DNA of 15,937 nt from JBPCOB01 sp051000715 (GTDB lineage: Bacteria > Actinomycetota > Actinomycetes > JALYNC01): NCBI GenBank assembly GCA_051000715.1, contig JBPCOB010000072.1:1-15937 (forward strand), read 5' to 3'. The position numbers and the translations under genes are program-made. The notes below the pieces were generated by a model, which was not told the DNA's origin, ran no database searches, and saw only the letters and a list, made by a program, of their open reading frames with translations. Of this stretch, positions 1 to 7,571 are shown piece after piece. How positions within the stretch are numbered: position 1 is the first letter of the stretch; each line of letters starts with the position of its first letter.

Positions 1-2012
1 CAGGTGCCCTGGTTAGAGCGGCGGAACTTGTGCAGCAGGTAGGTCGACCGGGTGCCGTCGTCGGCCGCCACGGTGATGAAGTCGGCGGAGACGTCCTCCA
101 CCACGCCGGCCTTCTCGGCGAGGACGACGTCGCCGGCGTCCTTGGCTGCCCGCGCCTCCATGCCGGTGCCGACCAGCGGCGCCTCGCTGCGCCGCAGCGG
201 AACGGCCTGGCGCTGCATGTTCGAGCCCATCCGCGCCCGGTTGGTGTCGTCGTGTTCGAGGAAGGGGATCATGGCCGTGGCCACGGACACCATCTGGCGG
301 GGCGAGACGTCCATGTAGTCCACGCTGGCCGGGGCGAGGTAGTCGACCTCGCCGCCCTTCTTGCGGACCAGGACCCGAGCCTCGGCGAAGGTGCCGTCGG
401 GCGTCAGCGGCGCGTTGGCCTGCGCGATGACGTGCCGGTCCTCCTCGTCCGCGGTGAGGTAGTCGATCTGGTCGGTGACCCGGCCCTTGTCGTCGACCTT
501 CCGGTACGGCGTTTCGACGAAGCCGAAGGCGTTCACCCGCGCGTACGTCGACAGCGACCCGATCAGCCCGATGTTGGGCCCCTCCGGGGTCTCGATCGGG
601 CACATCCGGCCGTAGTGGCTGGGGTGGACGTCACGGACCTCGAAGCCGGCCCGCTCCCGGGACAGCCCGCCCGGGCCGAGGGCGGACAGCCGCCGCTTGT
701 GGGTCAACCCGGCCAGCGGGTTGGTCTGGTCCATGAACTGCGAGAGCTGGCTAGTGCCGAAGAACTCCTTGATGGACGCGACGACCGGCCGGATGTTGAT
801 GAGGGTCTGGGGCGTGATCGCCTCGACATCCTGGGTGGTCATCCGCTCTCGGACGACCCGCTCCATCCGGGCCAGGCCCAGCCGGACCTGGTTCTGGATG
901 AGCTCGCCAACCGTGCGCAGGCGGCGGTTGCCGAAGTGGTCGATGTCGTCGGTCTCGTAACCCGGCTCGCCGGCGTGCAGCCGTACGACGTACTCGATCG
1001 TGGCGACGATGTCGTCCTCGGTGAGGACGCCCTTGGCCAGCGGCTGGTCCAAGGCGAGCTTCTTGTTGGTCTTGTACCGGCCGACCTTGGCGAGGTCGTA
1101 GCGCTTGGAGTTGAAGTAGAGGTTGTCCAGCAGGGTCTGGGCGGACTCCCGGGTCGGCGGCTCACCCGGGCGCAGCTTGCGGTAGATGTCGAGCAGCGCG
1201 TCGTCCTGTGAGCTGGTGTGGTCCTTCTCCAGCGTCATCCGCATCGACTCGTAGGAGCCGAAGCGCTCGAGAATGCGGGCGTCGTCCCAGCCGAGGGCCC
1301 GCAGCAGCACCGTGACGCTCTGCTTGCGCTTGCGGTCGATCCGGACGCCCACCGCGTCGCGCTTGTCGACCTCGAACTCCAGCCAGGCGCCGCGGCTCGG
1401 GATGACCTTGCAGCTGAAGACCTCCTTGTCGGAGGTCTTGTCGAGGGTGCGGTCGAAGTAGACACCCGGAGACCGGACGAGCTGGGACACCACGACCCGC
1501 TCCGTGCCGTTGATGACGAAGGTGCCCTTCGGGGTCATCAGCGGGAAGTCGCCCATGAACACCGTCTGGCTCTTGATCTCACCGGTCGTGTTGTTGGTGA
1601 ACTCCGCGGTGACGAACATCGGCGCGGAGAACGTCATGTCCTTGTCCTTGCACTCCTCCAGGGAGTACTTGGGCGGCTCGAAGCGGTGGTCGCGGAACGA
1701 CAGCGACATCGACCCCGAGAAGTCCTCGATCGGACTGATCTCGGCGAAGATCTCTTCCAGCCCGGAGACGTCCGGGACATCGGTCCGACCTGCGGCCAGC
1801 GCCTCCTCCACCCGCGCCCGCCAGGCTTCGTTGCCGAGCAGCCAGTCGAAGGAGTTCGTCTGCAGAGCGAGGAGGTCGGGCACCTCCAGCGGCTCGCGGA
1901 TCTTGGCGAAGGACACCCGACCGTTCCGGGAGGCGGTGCGGGCGGGTGCGGGTGAGCCGAAGCTCCGGTCGGTCTTTGCGGTGGCGCTCGAGGCGGTGCG
2001 CGAGGCGGCCAA
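1..2012 (-). CDS. rpoB: RNA polymerase beta subunit, 5' part (partial)
   Basis: This is the N-terminal ~670 residues of the catalytic beta subunit of RNA polymerase; the rest lies beyond position 1. I translated the minus strand by hand. The protein begins MAASRTASSATTAKTDRSFG, followed by the conserved protrusion/lobe segments. The rifampicin-binding cluster is near residues 420–450 (GTSQLSQFMDQTNPLAG, then LTHKRRLSALGPGGL). The Asp, His and Ser positions linked to rifampicin resistance carry the usual sensitive residues. RPSHYGRM-like and CPIETPEGPNIGLI motifs follow. The start is TTG at 2012–2010, with GGAGGG at 2026–2021, eight bases upstream. No in-frame ATG or GTG lies just upstream, and known actinobacterial RpoB proteins begin similarly. 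The gene is the distal part of the secE–rpoB cluster but also has its own probable promoter (2104–2132). I see no frameshift in the visible part. Confidence 0.97.
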   Translation of the reverse strand, partial: MAASRTASSATAKTDRSFGSPAPARTASRNGRVSFAKIREPLEVPDLLALQTNSFDWLLGNEAWRARVEEALAAGRTDVPDVSGLEEIFAEISPIEDFSGSMSLSFRDHRFEPPKYSLEECKDKDMTFSAPMFVTAEFTNNTTGEIKSQTVFMGDFPLMTPKGTFVINGTERVVVSQLVRSPGVYFDRTLDKTSDKEVFSCKVIPSRGAWLEFEVDKRDAVGVRIDRKRKQSVTVLLRALGWDDARILERFGSYESMRMTLEKDHTSSQDDALLDIYRKLRPGEPPTRESAQTLLDNLYFNSKRYDLAKVGRYKTNKKLALDQPLAKGVLTEDDIVATIEYVVRLHAGEPGYETDDIDHFGNRRLRTVGELIQNQVRLGLARMERVVRERMTTQDVEAITPQTLINIRPVVASIKEFFGTSQLSQFMDQTNPLAGLTHKRRLSALGPGGLSRERAGFEVRDVHPSHYGRMCPIETPEGPNIGLIGSLSTYARVNAFGFVETPYRKVDDKGRVTDQIDYLTADEEDRHVIAQANAPLTPDGTFAEARVLVRKKGGEVDYLAPASVDYMDVSPRQMVSVATAMIPFLEHDDTNRARMGSNMQRQAVPLRRSEAPLVGTGMEARAAKDAGDVVLAEKAGVVEDVSADFITVAADDGTRSTYLLHKFRRSNQGT

Positions 2013-2103
2013 GTAGAAATCCCTCCGATGGCGCGCGAATGAACTGCGCGCATGCCGGACGACCCGCGTCAGCGGGCAACGTCAGGAAGCAGCGCAAACG
2101 GTC

Positions 2104-2132
2104 AGTGTAGCCGAACGGCTCACTGCTGTCGA
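2104..2132 (-). promoter_or_regulatory. probable housekeeping-sigma promoter of rpoB
   Basis: On the minus strand there is a -35 TCGACA (2132–2127), a 17-bp spacer and a -10 TACACT (2109–2104). This differs from the consensus TTGACA/TATAAT at one and two positions. Transcription would start near 2097 and give a leader of about 85 nt before the rpoB TTG codon. A weaker upstream candidate is TTGACG (2207–2202), 17 bp, GATTCT (2184–2179). A promoter here lets rpoB be expressed independently of the ribosomal protein genes upstream. Confidence 0.65.
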
Positions 2133-2280
2133 GGTCGGCCGGTATCGGCCGCGCGTGCGGTTGTCACTGCTGCCCGGAAGAATCACCCGCCGGGCGCCCG
2201 ACGTCAAGTGCCGGGGGCAGTTTTCCCCATCGGTCGCGCGATGCAGCTGAAACCTCGACCCGCGGCCACCATGGGACGCC

Positions 2281-2300
2281 CCCGGCGAGGGAGCGCCGGG
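2281..2300 (-). terminator. hairpin just after rplL (possible attenuator)
   Basis: CCCGGCG and CGCCGGG form a perfect 7-bp stem around a 6-base loop, 7 bases beyond the rplL stop codon. No T-tract follows, so this may be a partial terminator, an attenuator or an mRNA processing/stability structure between rplL and rpoB. Partial read-through between L7/L12 and beta is known in other bacteria; the role here is inference. Confidence 0.4.
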
Positions 2301-2307
2301 AACCGCA

Positions 2308-2700
2308 CTACTTGACGGTTACGGTGGCGCCAGCGCCCGCCAGGGCAGCCCGCGCCTTCTCGGCCGCCTCCTTTGGCACCCGCTCGAGCACCGGCTTCGG
2401 AGCACCGTCGACGAGGTCCTTGGCCTCCTTCAGGCCCAGGCTGGTCAGCGTGCGGACCTCCTTGATGACCTGGATCTTCTTCTCGCCGGCCGCCTCCAGG
2501 ACGACGTCGAACTCGTCCTGCTCCTCGACCGCCGCGGCGGCCTCTCCGCCGCCCCCGGCGGTCGGCGCGGCGGCTACCGCCACCGGAGCGGCCGCGGTCA
2601 CGCCGAAGGTGGTCTCGAACGACTTTACGAACTCCGACAGCTCGAGCAGCGTCATCTCCTTGAACGCGTCGAGCAGGTCATCATTGCTGAGCTTCGCCAT
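2308..2700 (-). CDS. rplL: 50S ribosomal protein L7/L12
   Basis: This 130-residue protein is the flexible stalk protein of the large ribosomal subunit. It binds L10 as dimers and recruits translational GTPases. The N-terminal dimerisation helices (MAKLSNDDLLDAFKEMTLLE, residues 1–33) are followed by an Ala/Gly-rich hinge (about 34–60) and the globular C-terminal domain. The latter contains the conserved EKKIQVIKEVRTLTSLGLKE and AKDLVDGAPKPV segments that contact elongation factors. Length is normal for the family. The ATG is preceded by AGGAAGGA eight bases upstream. The gene lies 56 bp after rplJ, the usual pairing in the L10 operon. Confidence 0.98.
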   Translation of the reverse strand: MAKLSNDDLLDAFKEMTLLELSEFVKSFETTFGVTAAAPVAVAAAPTAGGGGEAAAAVEEQDEFDVVLEAAGEKKIQVIKEVRTLTSLGLKEAKDLVDGAPKPVLERVPKEAAEKARAALAGAGATVTVK

Positions 2701-2756
2701 GGCGGCGGTCCTTCCTGGTTGCTGACAGTTGGTCCTGGTCCGTCGTGCAGTAGCGC

Positions 2757-3557
2757 TCAGGCCGGTGGCTCGTCGGCCGCCGGTGTCGCGGCGTCCGGCG
2801 CAGACTCGGCCGAGGGTGCGGAGGGTGCAACCGGCTCCTGCGCGGTCATTTCGCGAGCGAGCGCGTCGGCGGTCACTGCGGCGTCGGCCGCGTCACCGGA
2901 GGTGGCCGCGGGCTCCTCAGCGGCGTCGGGCGGGCCTGGTTCACCGGGCGGAGGTTCTACCGCCGGCTCGGCGACCGCGGCTGGTGGGACCGGCGGCTCG
3001 TCGACGGGGGGCGTACCGGCACCGCCCCCAAGGATCGTCGGATCCTCCTCCGCGCGGGCCTGCAGCGCGGCGAGCACGCGGGCGGCCTGCGACAGCGGAG
3101 CCGCGACCAGCGCCACCGCGCCGGCCAGCGACGCCTGCATCGCGCCGGCGAGCCGGGCCAGCAGGACCTCGCGCGACTCGAGGTCGGCGAGGCGACGGAT
3201 CTCGTCGGCCGACAACGCGCGGCCTTCGAGCACGCCACCCTTGACGATCAGTAGCGGGTTGGTGCGGGCGAAGTCGCGGATGCCCTTGGCCACCGCGACC
3301 GGGTCTCCGCTGACGAAGGCAATCGCCGACGGGCCTTGCAGCAGCGCGTCGATGTCGGGTACGCCGGCATCGCGGGCGGCCAGCCGGGTGAGGGTGTTCT
3401 TGACGACGGCGTAGGTGGCGTTGCCGGCCAGCGTCCGGCGCAGCTCCTTGAGCTGCGCCACGGTGAGGCCGCGGTACTCGGTGAGCACCGCCGCCGACGA
3501 GCTGCGGAAGGCGTCGGCGATCTCGGCCACGGCCGCGGTCTTGACGGCGTTCGCCAT
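2757..3557 (-). CDS. rplJ: 50S ribosomal protein L10 with long acidic C-terminal tail
   Basis: L10 anchors the L7/L12 dimers to 23S rRNA and is the translational repressor of its own operon. Residues 1–172 form a normal L10: MANAVKTAAVAEIADAF at the start, the TEYRGLTVAQLKELRR segment, then VVKNTLTRLAA and the C-terminal helix that binds L7/L12. The protein is 266 residues, whereas most bacterial L10 proteins have about 165–180. The extra ~94 residues are Pro/Ala/Glu/Asp rich (for example EPPPGEPGPPDAAEEPAATS) with about 17 acidic residues and one Arg, and look disordered. The frame stays open with high GC3 to a TGA, so this is not an obvious frameshift. The ATG has GGAGGAG about six bases upstream. 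The gene is preceded by a promoter and L10 leader. Confidence 0.96.
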   Translation of the reverse strand: MANAVKTAAVAEIADAFRSSSAAVLTEYRGLTVAQLKELRRTLAGNATYAVVKNTLTRLAARDAGVPDIDALLQGPSAIAFVSGDPVAVAKGIRDFARTNPLLIVKGGVLEGRALSADEIRRLADLESREVLLARLAGAMQASLAGAVALVAAPLSQAARVLAALQARAEEDPTILGGGAGTPPVDEPPVPPAAVAEPAVEPPPGEPGPPDAAEEPAATSGDAADAAVTADALAREMTAQEPVAPSAPSAESAPDAATPAADEPPA

Positions 3558-3752
3558 GGGGGCTCCTCCGGGTCGGCGCCGGTCGGGCCTCGGAGGTCAC
3601 CAGGAATCCGGCGCGAGGCGCACGGGGCGGGCTGCGCAGGTCGGCGCGGCCGAGCTCGGTGACACCTGCGCGGGACGCCCGCAACGCTCACGGGACCTTC
3701 GGCCGTCCGCCGTCAGTAGCGACGGAGCACGGCGACCAGCGGTCTAGGGCTG
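3558..3752 (-). promoter_or_regulatory. ribosomal protein L10 leader (autoregulatory mRNA element)
   Basis: The ~195-nt leader between the predicted transcription start and the rplJ ATG has L10-leader features. An AGACCGCTGGTCGCC segment lies near its 5' end (about 3745–3731). A GCGCAGGTGTCACC segment follows, and GCGCAGGT (3671–3664) pairs perfectly with ACCTGCGC (3641–3634), enclosing a self-complementary CCGAGCTCGG (3659–3650). A small stem CCGTC/GACGG lies at 3725–3710. In the known family (Rfam L10_leader), L10 or L10–L12 binds the mRNA to repress rplJ–rplL. I recognised it by motif and position; no covariance model was run. Confidence 0.65.
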
Positions 3753-3758
3753 GGGGAC

Positions 3759-3788
3759 ACCGTACGGCGACCGCACGGCGCAGGTCAA
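3759..3788 (-). promoter_or_regulatory. probable promoter of rplJ–rplL
   Basis: A -35 TTGACC (3788–3783), an 18-bp spacer and a -10 TACGGT (3764–3759) lie in the 253-bp gap between rplA and rplJ. The predicted start near 3752 fits the beginning of the L10 leader. The -10 matches only the actinobacterial TANNNT minimum, so confidence is moderate. Confidence 0.55.
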
Positions 3789-3810
3789 AGGCGGCAAGCG
3801 GCGGGCGGGC

Positions 3811-4530
3811 TCAGCCGGCGGGCGCCGGCTCCTCCATGAGATTGCGCAGCTTGTTCGCGTCGACCGGGATGCCGGGGCCCATGGTCGTGGTGAAGGTGAC
3901 CTTTCTCAGGTACTTCCCCTTGGCGGCGGCCGGCTTCGCGCGGACGACCTCGTCCATGGCGACGGCGTAGTTGTCCAACAATGCCTGCTCGGCGAAGGAC
4001 GCCTTGCCGATCACCAGATGCAGGTTGCCCTGCTTGTCCACGCGGTAGTTGACCTTGCCGCCCTTGATGTCGGTGACGGCCTTGGCCACGTCAGCCGTGA
4101 CGGTGCCGGTCTTCGGGTTGGGCATCAGGCCGCGCGGACCCAGGATGCGGGCGACCCGGCCCACCTTGCTCATCATGTCCGGCGTCGCCACGGCCGCGTC
4201 GAAGTCTACGAACCCTTCCTGCACCCGGGCGATCAGGTCGTCGGAGCCCACGAAGTCGGCACCGGCAGCCTCCGCCTCGGCCGCCTTCTCACCGGTGGCA
4301 AAGACGGCGACCCGCGCGGTCTTTCCGGTGCCGTGCGGCAAGTTCACGGTGCCGCGGACCATCTGGTCGGCCTTGCGCGGGTCCACCCCGAGCCGCACGG
4401 CCACCTCGACCGTGGGGTCGAACTTGGTGGTGGCGGAGGACTTGACCAGCCGGACCGCCTGGAGCGGGCTGTAGATCCGGTCCGGCTCGATCAAGGCGGC
4501 GGCCTGCCGGTAGGCCTTGCTGCGCTGCAC
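3811..4530 (-). CDS. rplA: 50S ribosomal protein L1
   Basis: L1 (239 residues, normal length) builds the L1 stalk at the ribosomal E site and in many bacteria represses its own mRNA. The sequence starts MQRSKAYRQAAALIEPDRIY and carries the conserved core KFDPTVEVAVRLGVDPRKAD, the LPHGTGKTARVAVFA strand, and the signature ILGPRGLMPNPKTGTV near residues 130–145. It ends in TTTMGPGIPVDANKLRN, the rRNA-binding closing segment. The GTG start has GGAG six bases upstream, and there is no nearby alternative in frame. It follows rplK by 66 bp; a hairpin sits in the gap. Confidence 0.98.
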   Translation of the reverse strand: MQRSKAYRQAAALIEPDRIYSPLQAVRLVKSSATTKFDPTVEVAVRLGVDPRKADQMVRGTVNLPHGTGKTARVAVFATGEKAAEAEAAGADFVGSDDLIARVQEGFVDFDAAVATPDMMSKVGRVARILGPRGLMPNPKTGTVTADVAKAVTDIKGGKVNYRVDKQGNLHLVIGKASFAEQALLDNYAVAMDEVVRAKPAAAKGKYLRKVTFTTTMGPGIPVDANKLRNLMEEPAPAG

Positions 4531-4559
4531 GGCGTACTCCGATCGCTCGTGGTGATGAC

Positions 4560-4579
4560 GGGCCGGCGGTCACCGGCCC
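4560..4579 (-). promoter_or_regulatory. hairpin between rplK and rplA
   Basis: GGGCCGG and CCGGCCC form a perfect 7-bp stem with a 6-base loop (TGACCG), 30 bases before the rplA start and 17 bases after the rplK stop. It has no T-tract. It could be an L1 autoregulatory site, an RNA processing site or a weak attenuator; the sequence does not decide between these. Confidence 0.35.
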
Positions 4580-4596
4580 TCCCACACCTGCTGGTT

Positions 4597-5028
4597 TCAG
4601 TCCTTGACGGTGATGCCCATCGAACGCGCGGTGCCGGCCACGGTCTTCTCCGCGGCGTCGAGGTCGTTGGCGTTGAGGTCCTGAAGTTTGGTCTCGGCGA
4701 TCTCGCGCACCTGGGCCCGGGTCAACGAGGCCACCTTGGTCTTGTGCGGCTCACCGCTGCCCTTGTCGATGCCGGCCGCGGCCAGGATGAGCCGGGCGGC
4801 CGGTGGCGTCTTGGTGATGAAGGTGAACGACCGGTCCTCGAACACCGAGATCTCGACCGGCACGACCTGCCCGCGCTGAGCCTCGGTGGCGGCGTTGTAC
4901 TGCTTGCAGAACTCCATGATGTTGACGCCGTGCTGGCCGAGGGCCGGTCCGACCGGAGGCGCCGGCGTTGCCACGCCGGCCTTGATCTGCAGCTTGACGA
5001 TCGCGGCAAGTCTCTTCTTGGGGGGCAT
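4597..5028 (-). CDS. rplK: 50S ribosomal protein L11
   Basis: L11 (143 residues) binds the GTPase-associated centre of 23S rRNA at the stalk base and is the target region of thiopeptides and of RelA signalling. The N-terminal domain shows the proline-rich loop ATPAPPVGPALGQHGVNIME and the segment CKQYNAAT. The C-terminal RNA-binding domain shows FTFITKTPPAARLIL, then GSGEPHKTKVASLTRAQVRE and a GTARSMGITV ending. I chose the ATG at 5028: the protein then starts MPPKKRLAAIVKLQIKAG as in relatives, and AAGGA lies eight bases upstream. A longer open frame upstream is not conserved and overlaps nusG. The nusG gap is 34 bp. Confidence 0.98.
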   Translation of the reverse strand: MPPKKRLAAIVKLQIKAGVATPAPPVGPALGQHGVNIMEFCKQYNAATEAQRGQVVPVEISVFEDRSFTFITKTPPAARLILAAAGIDKGSGEPHKTKVASLTRAQVREIAETKLQDLNANDLDAAEKTVAGTARSMGITVKD

Positions 5029-5062
5029 GTTCCTCGTCCTTCTGACGTACGGGGGAGGCGGG

Positions 5063-5716
5063 TCAGACCTTGCTGACCTGGGAGAAGGATAGTTCGACCG
5101 GGGTCTCACGACCGAAGATCGATACCAGCACCTTGAGCTTCTGCGCGTCGCCGTTGATCTCGTTGATCGTGGCGGGAAGAGTGGCGAACGGCCCATCCAT
5201 GACCGTCACCGACTCGCCGACCTCGAAGTCGACCACGCGCGGCGGCTCCTTGCTCTTGGCCTCCGGGGCCGGCGCCAGGATCCGGACGACTTCGTCCACC
5301 GACAGCGGGGACGGCCGGTTGGTCTGGCCGACGAAGCCGGTGACGCCCGGCGTATTGCGCACGGCGGACCACGACTCGTCGGTCAGGTCCATCTGGACGA
5401 GCAGGTAGCCGGGGAAGACCTTGCGGGTGACCAGCTGCCGCTTGCCGTTCTTGATCTCGGTGACCTCCTCGGTCGGCACCTCGATCCGGTAGATGTAGTC
5501 CTCCATGTTGAGCGAGATGATGCGGCTCTCCAGGTTGGCCTTCACCTTGTTCTCGTAGCCGGCGTAGGAGTGCACGACGTACCACTCGCCCGGCGAGGCG
5601 GCGAGCGCCCGGCGGAACTCCGCGGTGGGATCCTCCGCCGCCTCGGCCTCCGCCTCCGGATTCTCGGCCTCGTCGATCCCGGGCGGGTCCTGCGTTGCGA
5701 GGGTGTTCTCGGACAC
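5063..5716 (-). CDS. nusG: transcription termination/antitermination factor NusG
   Basis: NusG (217 residues) binds RNA polymerase across the main channel, modulates pausing and couples polymerase with the ribosome or Rho. The acidic N-terminal extension (about residues 1–43, containing EAENPEAEAEAAEDPTAEF) is typical of actinobacteria. The NGN domain begins at GEWYVVHSYAGYENKVKANL and includes TRKVFPGYLLVQM and the conserved RNTPGVTGFVG. A linker then leads to the KOW domain (FEVGESVTVMDGPFATLPA) and the usual SIFGRETPVELSFSQV end. The start is GTG at 5716, with AAGGA just upstream. The gene follows secE by 38 bp, the near-universal pairing. Confidence 0.97.
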   Translation of the reverse strand: MSENTLATQDPPGIDEAENPEAEAEAAEDPTAEFRRALAASPGEWYVVHSYAGYENKVKANLESRIISLNMEDYIYRIEVPTEEVTEIKNGKRQLVTRKVFPGYLLVQMDLTDESWSAVRNTPGVTGFVGQTNRPSPLSVDEVVRILAPAPEAKSKEPPRVVDFEVGESVTVMDGPFATLPATINEINGDAQKLKVLVSIFGRETPVELSFSQVSKV

Positions 5717-5754
5717 GATCTTCCTTGGTAGAGGGACGGGGGCAGTTTTGCGAG

Positions 5755-6033
5755 CTAGCCGAAAACTGCCAGCACGCCCTTGGCGAAGACCAGGTCGGCG
5801 CCGGCCACCAGCGCCACCATCACGGTGACGAAGATCAACGCCACCGTGGTGTAGGTGATCAGTTCGCGGCGGGTCGGCCAGATGACCTTGCGGAGCTCGG
5901 CAACTACCTGGCGGTAGAACAGGGACAGGCGCGAAAGCGGACCGCCGCCACGCGCACCTCGACCGCCGGTGGCCGGGGTCGGCCGGTCCGCAACCCGCTC
6001 GGTCACGGCCGTGGAGCCGCGCGTCTCGGTCAC
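5755..6033 (-). CDS. secE: preprotein translocase subunit SecE
   Basis: SecE (92 residues) is the small membrane subunit that clamps SecY in the Sec translocon. A polar, Gly/Arg-rich N-terminus (1–33) is followed by the conserved amphipathic helix LSLFYRQVVAELRKVIWPTR (about residues 36–55, with the VIWPTR signature). One transmembrane helix follows (about 59–85, LITYTTVALIFVTVMVALVA). The start is GTG at 6033 with GAGG close upstream. It starts 38 bp after tRNA-Trp and is probably co-transcribed with it. Confidence 0.97.
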   Translation of the reverse strand: MTETRGSTAVTERVADRPTPATGGRGARGGGPLSRLSLFYRQVVAELRKVIWPTRRELITYTTVALIFVTVMVALVAGADLVFAKGVLAVFG

Positions 6034-6071
6034 TGGTCCTCACCGTCCCTGGTCTCGTGGTGCTGGTCGGC

Positions 6072-6148
6072 TGGCAGGGCAGGAGGGACTCGAACCCCCA
6101 ACCACCGGTTTTGGAGACCGGGACTCTGGCCAATTGAGCTACTGCCCT
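6072..6148 (-). tRNA. trnW: tRNA-Trp (anticodon CCA)
   Basis: The minus strand folds as a cloverleaf. The acceptor is AGGGCAG/CTGCCCT with discriminator G, and the D arm is GCTC/GAGT. The anticodon stem CCGGT/ACCGG surrounds the loop CTCCAAA, giving anticodon CCA. The T arm contains GGTTCGAGTCC. The 3' CCA is encoded (6074–6072). Its place directly upstream of secE is the usual one in actinobacteria. Confidence 0.96.
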
Positions 6149-6200
6149 CTGCGTCGGACTCCGCCCGGGCGCGCCGGAGCGCGGACAGCGAGCCGCCGCA

Positions 6201-6230
6201 AGTGTACGTCGATGGTCGGGGGCTAGTCGA
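6201..6230 (-). promoter_or_regulatory. probable promoter of tRNA-Trp–secE–nusG
   Basis: A -35 TCGACT (6230–6225), an 18-bp spacer and a -10 TACACT (6206–6201) give a start near 6194, about 46 nt before the tRNA. The -10 is identical to that of the predicted rpoB promoter and the -35 shares TCGAC, which supports a common housekeeping sigma. It lies in the divergent gap shared with the aminotransferase gene. Confidence 0.6.
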
Positions 6231-6297
6231 CCGTCGCCGCAGGGCGCCCTCACCGCCCGGGTGGACCGAGAGGCCGCGGCTGCGGCAACATCCGGCC

Positions 6298-7542
6298 ATG
6301 GCCCTCGCTCCCCCGCCGGACCGCACCGCCGCCCCCCTGGACGTCAGCCCCATCTCGGCCCGGGTCGGGTGCATCGAGGAGTCGGCCACGCTCGCGGTGG
6401 ACATGAGGGGCAAGGCACTGCGGGAGGCCGGCCGAGATGTGATCGGCTTCGGTGCGGGCGAGCCGGACTTCCCCACACCCGCGGCGATCGTCGCTGCCGC
6501 CGAGGCGGCGTGCAGCAAACCGCGTTTCCACCATTACACTCCGACCGCCGGCCTGCCCGAGCTGCGGGCCGCGATCGCGGACAAGACGGCCCGGGACTCG
6601 GCGTACCGGGTGGCGGCCGAGCAGGTGCTGGTCACCAACGGGGGCAAACAGGCGGTCTACTCCGCGTTCGCCACCCTGCTCGACCCGGGCGATGAGGTGC
6701 TGCTTCCCGCGCCCTACTGGACGACCTACCCGGAGGCGATCCGGCTGGCCGGCGGCGTACCGGTGCTGGTGCCGACCGATGAGTCGACCGGTTACCTGGT
6801 GACGCCGGAACGGCTGGCGGCCGCGCGCACGCCCCGCACCAAGGTCCTGATGTTCTGCTCACCGTCGAACCCAACCGGAGCGGTGCACCCTCCGGACCTG
6901 GTGGAGGCCATCGGCCGGTGGGCGGTCGAAACCGGCACCTGGGTGATCACCGACGAGATCTACGAGCACCTAGTTTACGGCGACGCGATCTTCACCTCGA
7001 TGCCGGTCGCCGTGCCGGAGCTGGCTAGCCGGTGCGTCGTCCTGAACGGGGTGGCGAAGACCTACGCGATGACCGGCTGGCGGGTGGGCTGGCTGATCGG
7101 CCCGTCGGAGGTCGTCGCCGCCGCCACGGTTCTGCAGTCCCACCTCACCTCCAACGTCTGCAACGTCGCGCAGGCAGCCGCGCTGGCGGCCGTCTCCGGC
7201 GACCTGTCCGCGGTAGCCGAGATGCGGGCGGCGTTCGACCGCAGGCGGCTGACCATGACCCGGATGCTCGGCGAGATTCCCGGAGTGGTCTGCCCGGAGC
7301 CGCAGGGCGCCTTCTACTGCTACCCATCCGTCCGCAAGCTGCTCGGTCGTGACCTTCGCGGCCGGCGGCCGGCCAGCTCGGCGGAGCTCGCGGAGCTCGT
7401 GCTCGAGGAGGCCGAGGTCGCCGTCGTACCCGGGGAGGCCTTCGGCACGCCGGGCTACCTGCGGCTGTCCTACGCGCTCGGCGACGACAACCTGGTCGAG
7501 GGGGTGTCCCGACTGGACCGGCTGCTCCGCGAGGTCGGTTGA
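6298..7542 (+). CDS. aspC: class I PLP-dependent aminotransferase (aspartate aminotransferase type)
   Basis: This 414-residue cytoplasmic enzyme very likely transfers the amino group between aspartate and 2-oxoglutarate. The fold-type I landmarks are present: VIGFGAGEPDFPTPAAI near residues 48–64; YTPTAGLPELRAAIA at 80–94; N191 in SPSNPTGAV; D219 and Y222 in ITDEIYEHLVY; the Schiff-base K254 in NGVAKTYAMTGWRVGW with R262 for PLP phosphate; and a carboxylate-binding Arg in GYLRLSYAL near the C-terminus. The pattern is of the subgroup I-beta AspC proteins. The first ~15 residues are a variable extension. The ATG at 6298 has no clear Shine–Dalgarno; a CAACAT six bases upstream might be a -10 for a leaderless mRNA, but this is weak. 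Substrate could also be another amino acid. The gene is divergent from tRNA-Trp and converges on the MFS gene with a 29-bp gap. Confidence 0.9.
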   Translation: MALAPPPDRTAAPLDVSPISARVGCIEESATLAVDMRGKALREAGRDVIGFGAGEPDFPTPAAIVAAAEAACSKPRFHHYTPTAGLPELRAAIADKTARDSAYRVAAEQVLVTNGGKQAVYSAFATLLDPGDEVLLPAPYWTTYPEAIRLAGGVPVLVPTDESTGYLVTPERLAAARTPRTKVLMFCSPSNPTGAVHPPDLVEAIGRWAVETGTWVITDEIYEHLVYGDAIFTSMPVAVPELASRCVVLNGVAKTYAMTGWRVGWLIGPSEVVAAATVLQSHLTSNVCNVAQAAALAAVSGDLSAVAEMRAAFDRRRLTMTRMLGEIPGVVCPEPQGAFYCYPSVRKLLGRDLRGRRPASSAELAELVLEEAEVAVVPGEAFGTPGYLRLSYALGDDNLVEGVSRLDRLLREVG

Positions 7543-7571
7543 CCCGCGGACCGCAGCGCCTTCGCCGGACC

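Noticed and set aside
30..1211. A 393-codon open frame on the plus strand
   Set aside because: It is antisense to rpoB, rich in Arg/Val/Gly as expected of a shadow frame in high-GC DNA, and has no recognisable domain.
1579..2097. Open frames upstream and across the start of rpoB on the minus strand
   Set aside because: They are out of frame with rpoB; the TTG start with GGAGGG explains the region.
2719..3414. A 231-codon plus-strand frame rich in Ser/Ala/Gly
   Set aside because: It mirrors the Pro/Ala tail and body of L10 on the other strand and has low complexity without a recognisable start context.
5969..6226. Short plus-strand frame containing GTRTPN-like or GLEPPTTGFGDRDSG peptides
   Set aside because: This is the familiar false ORF produced by reading across a tRNA-Trp gene.
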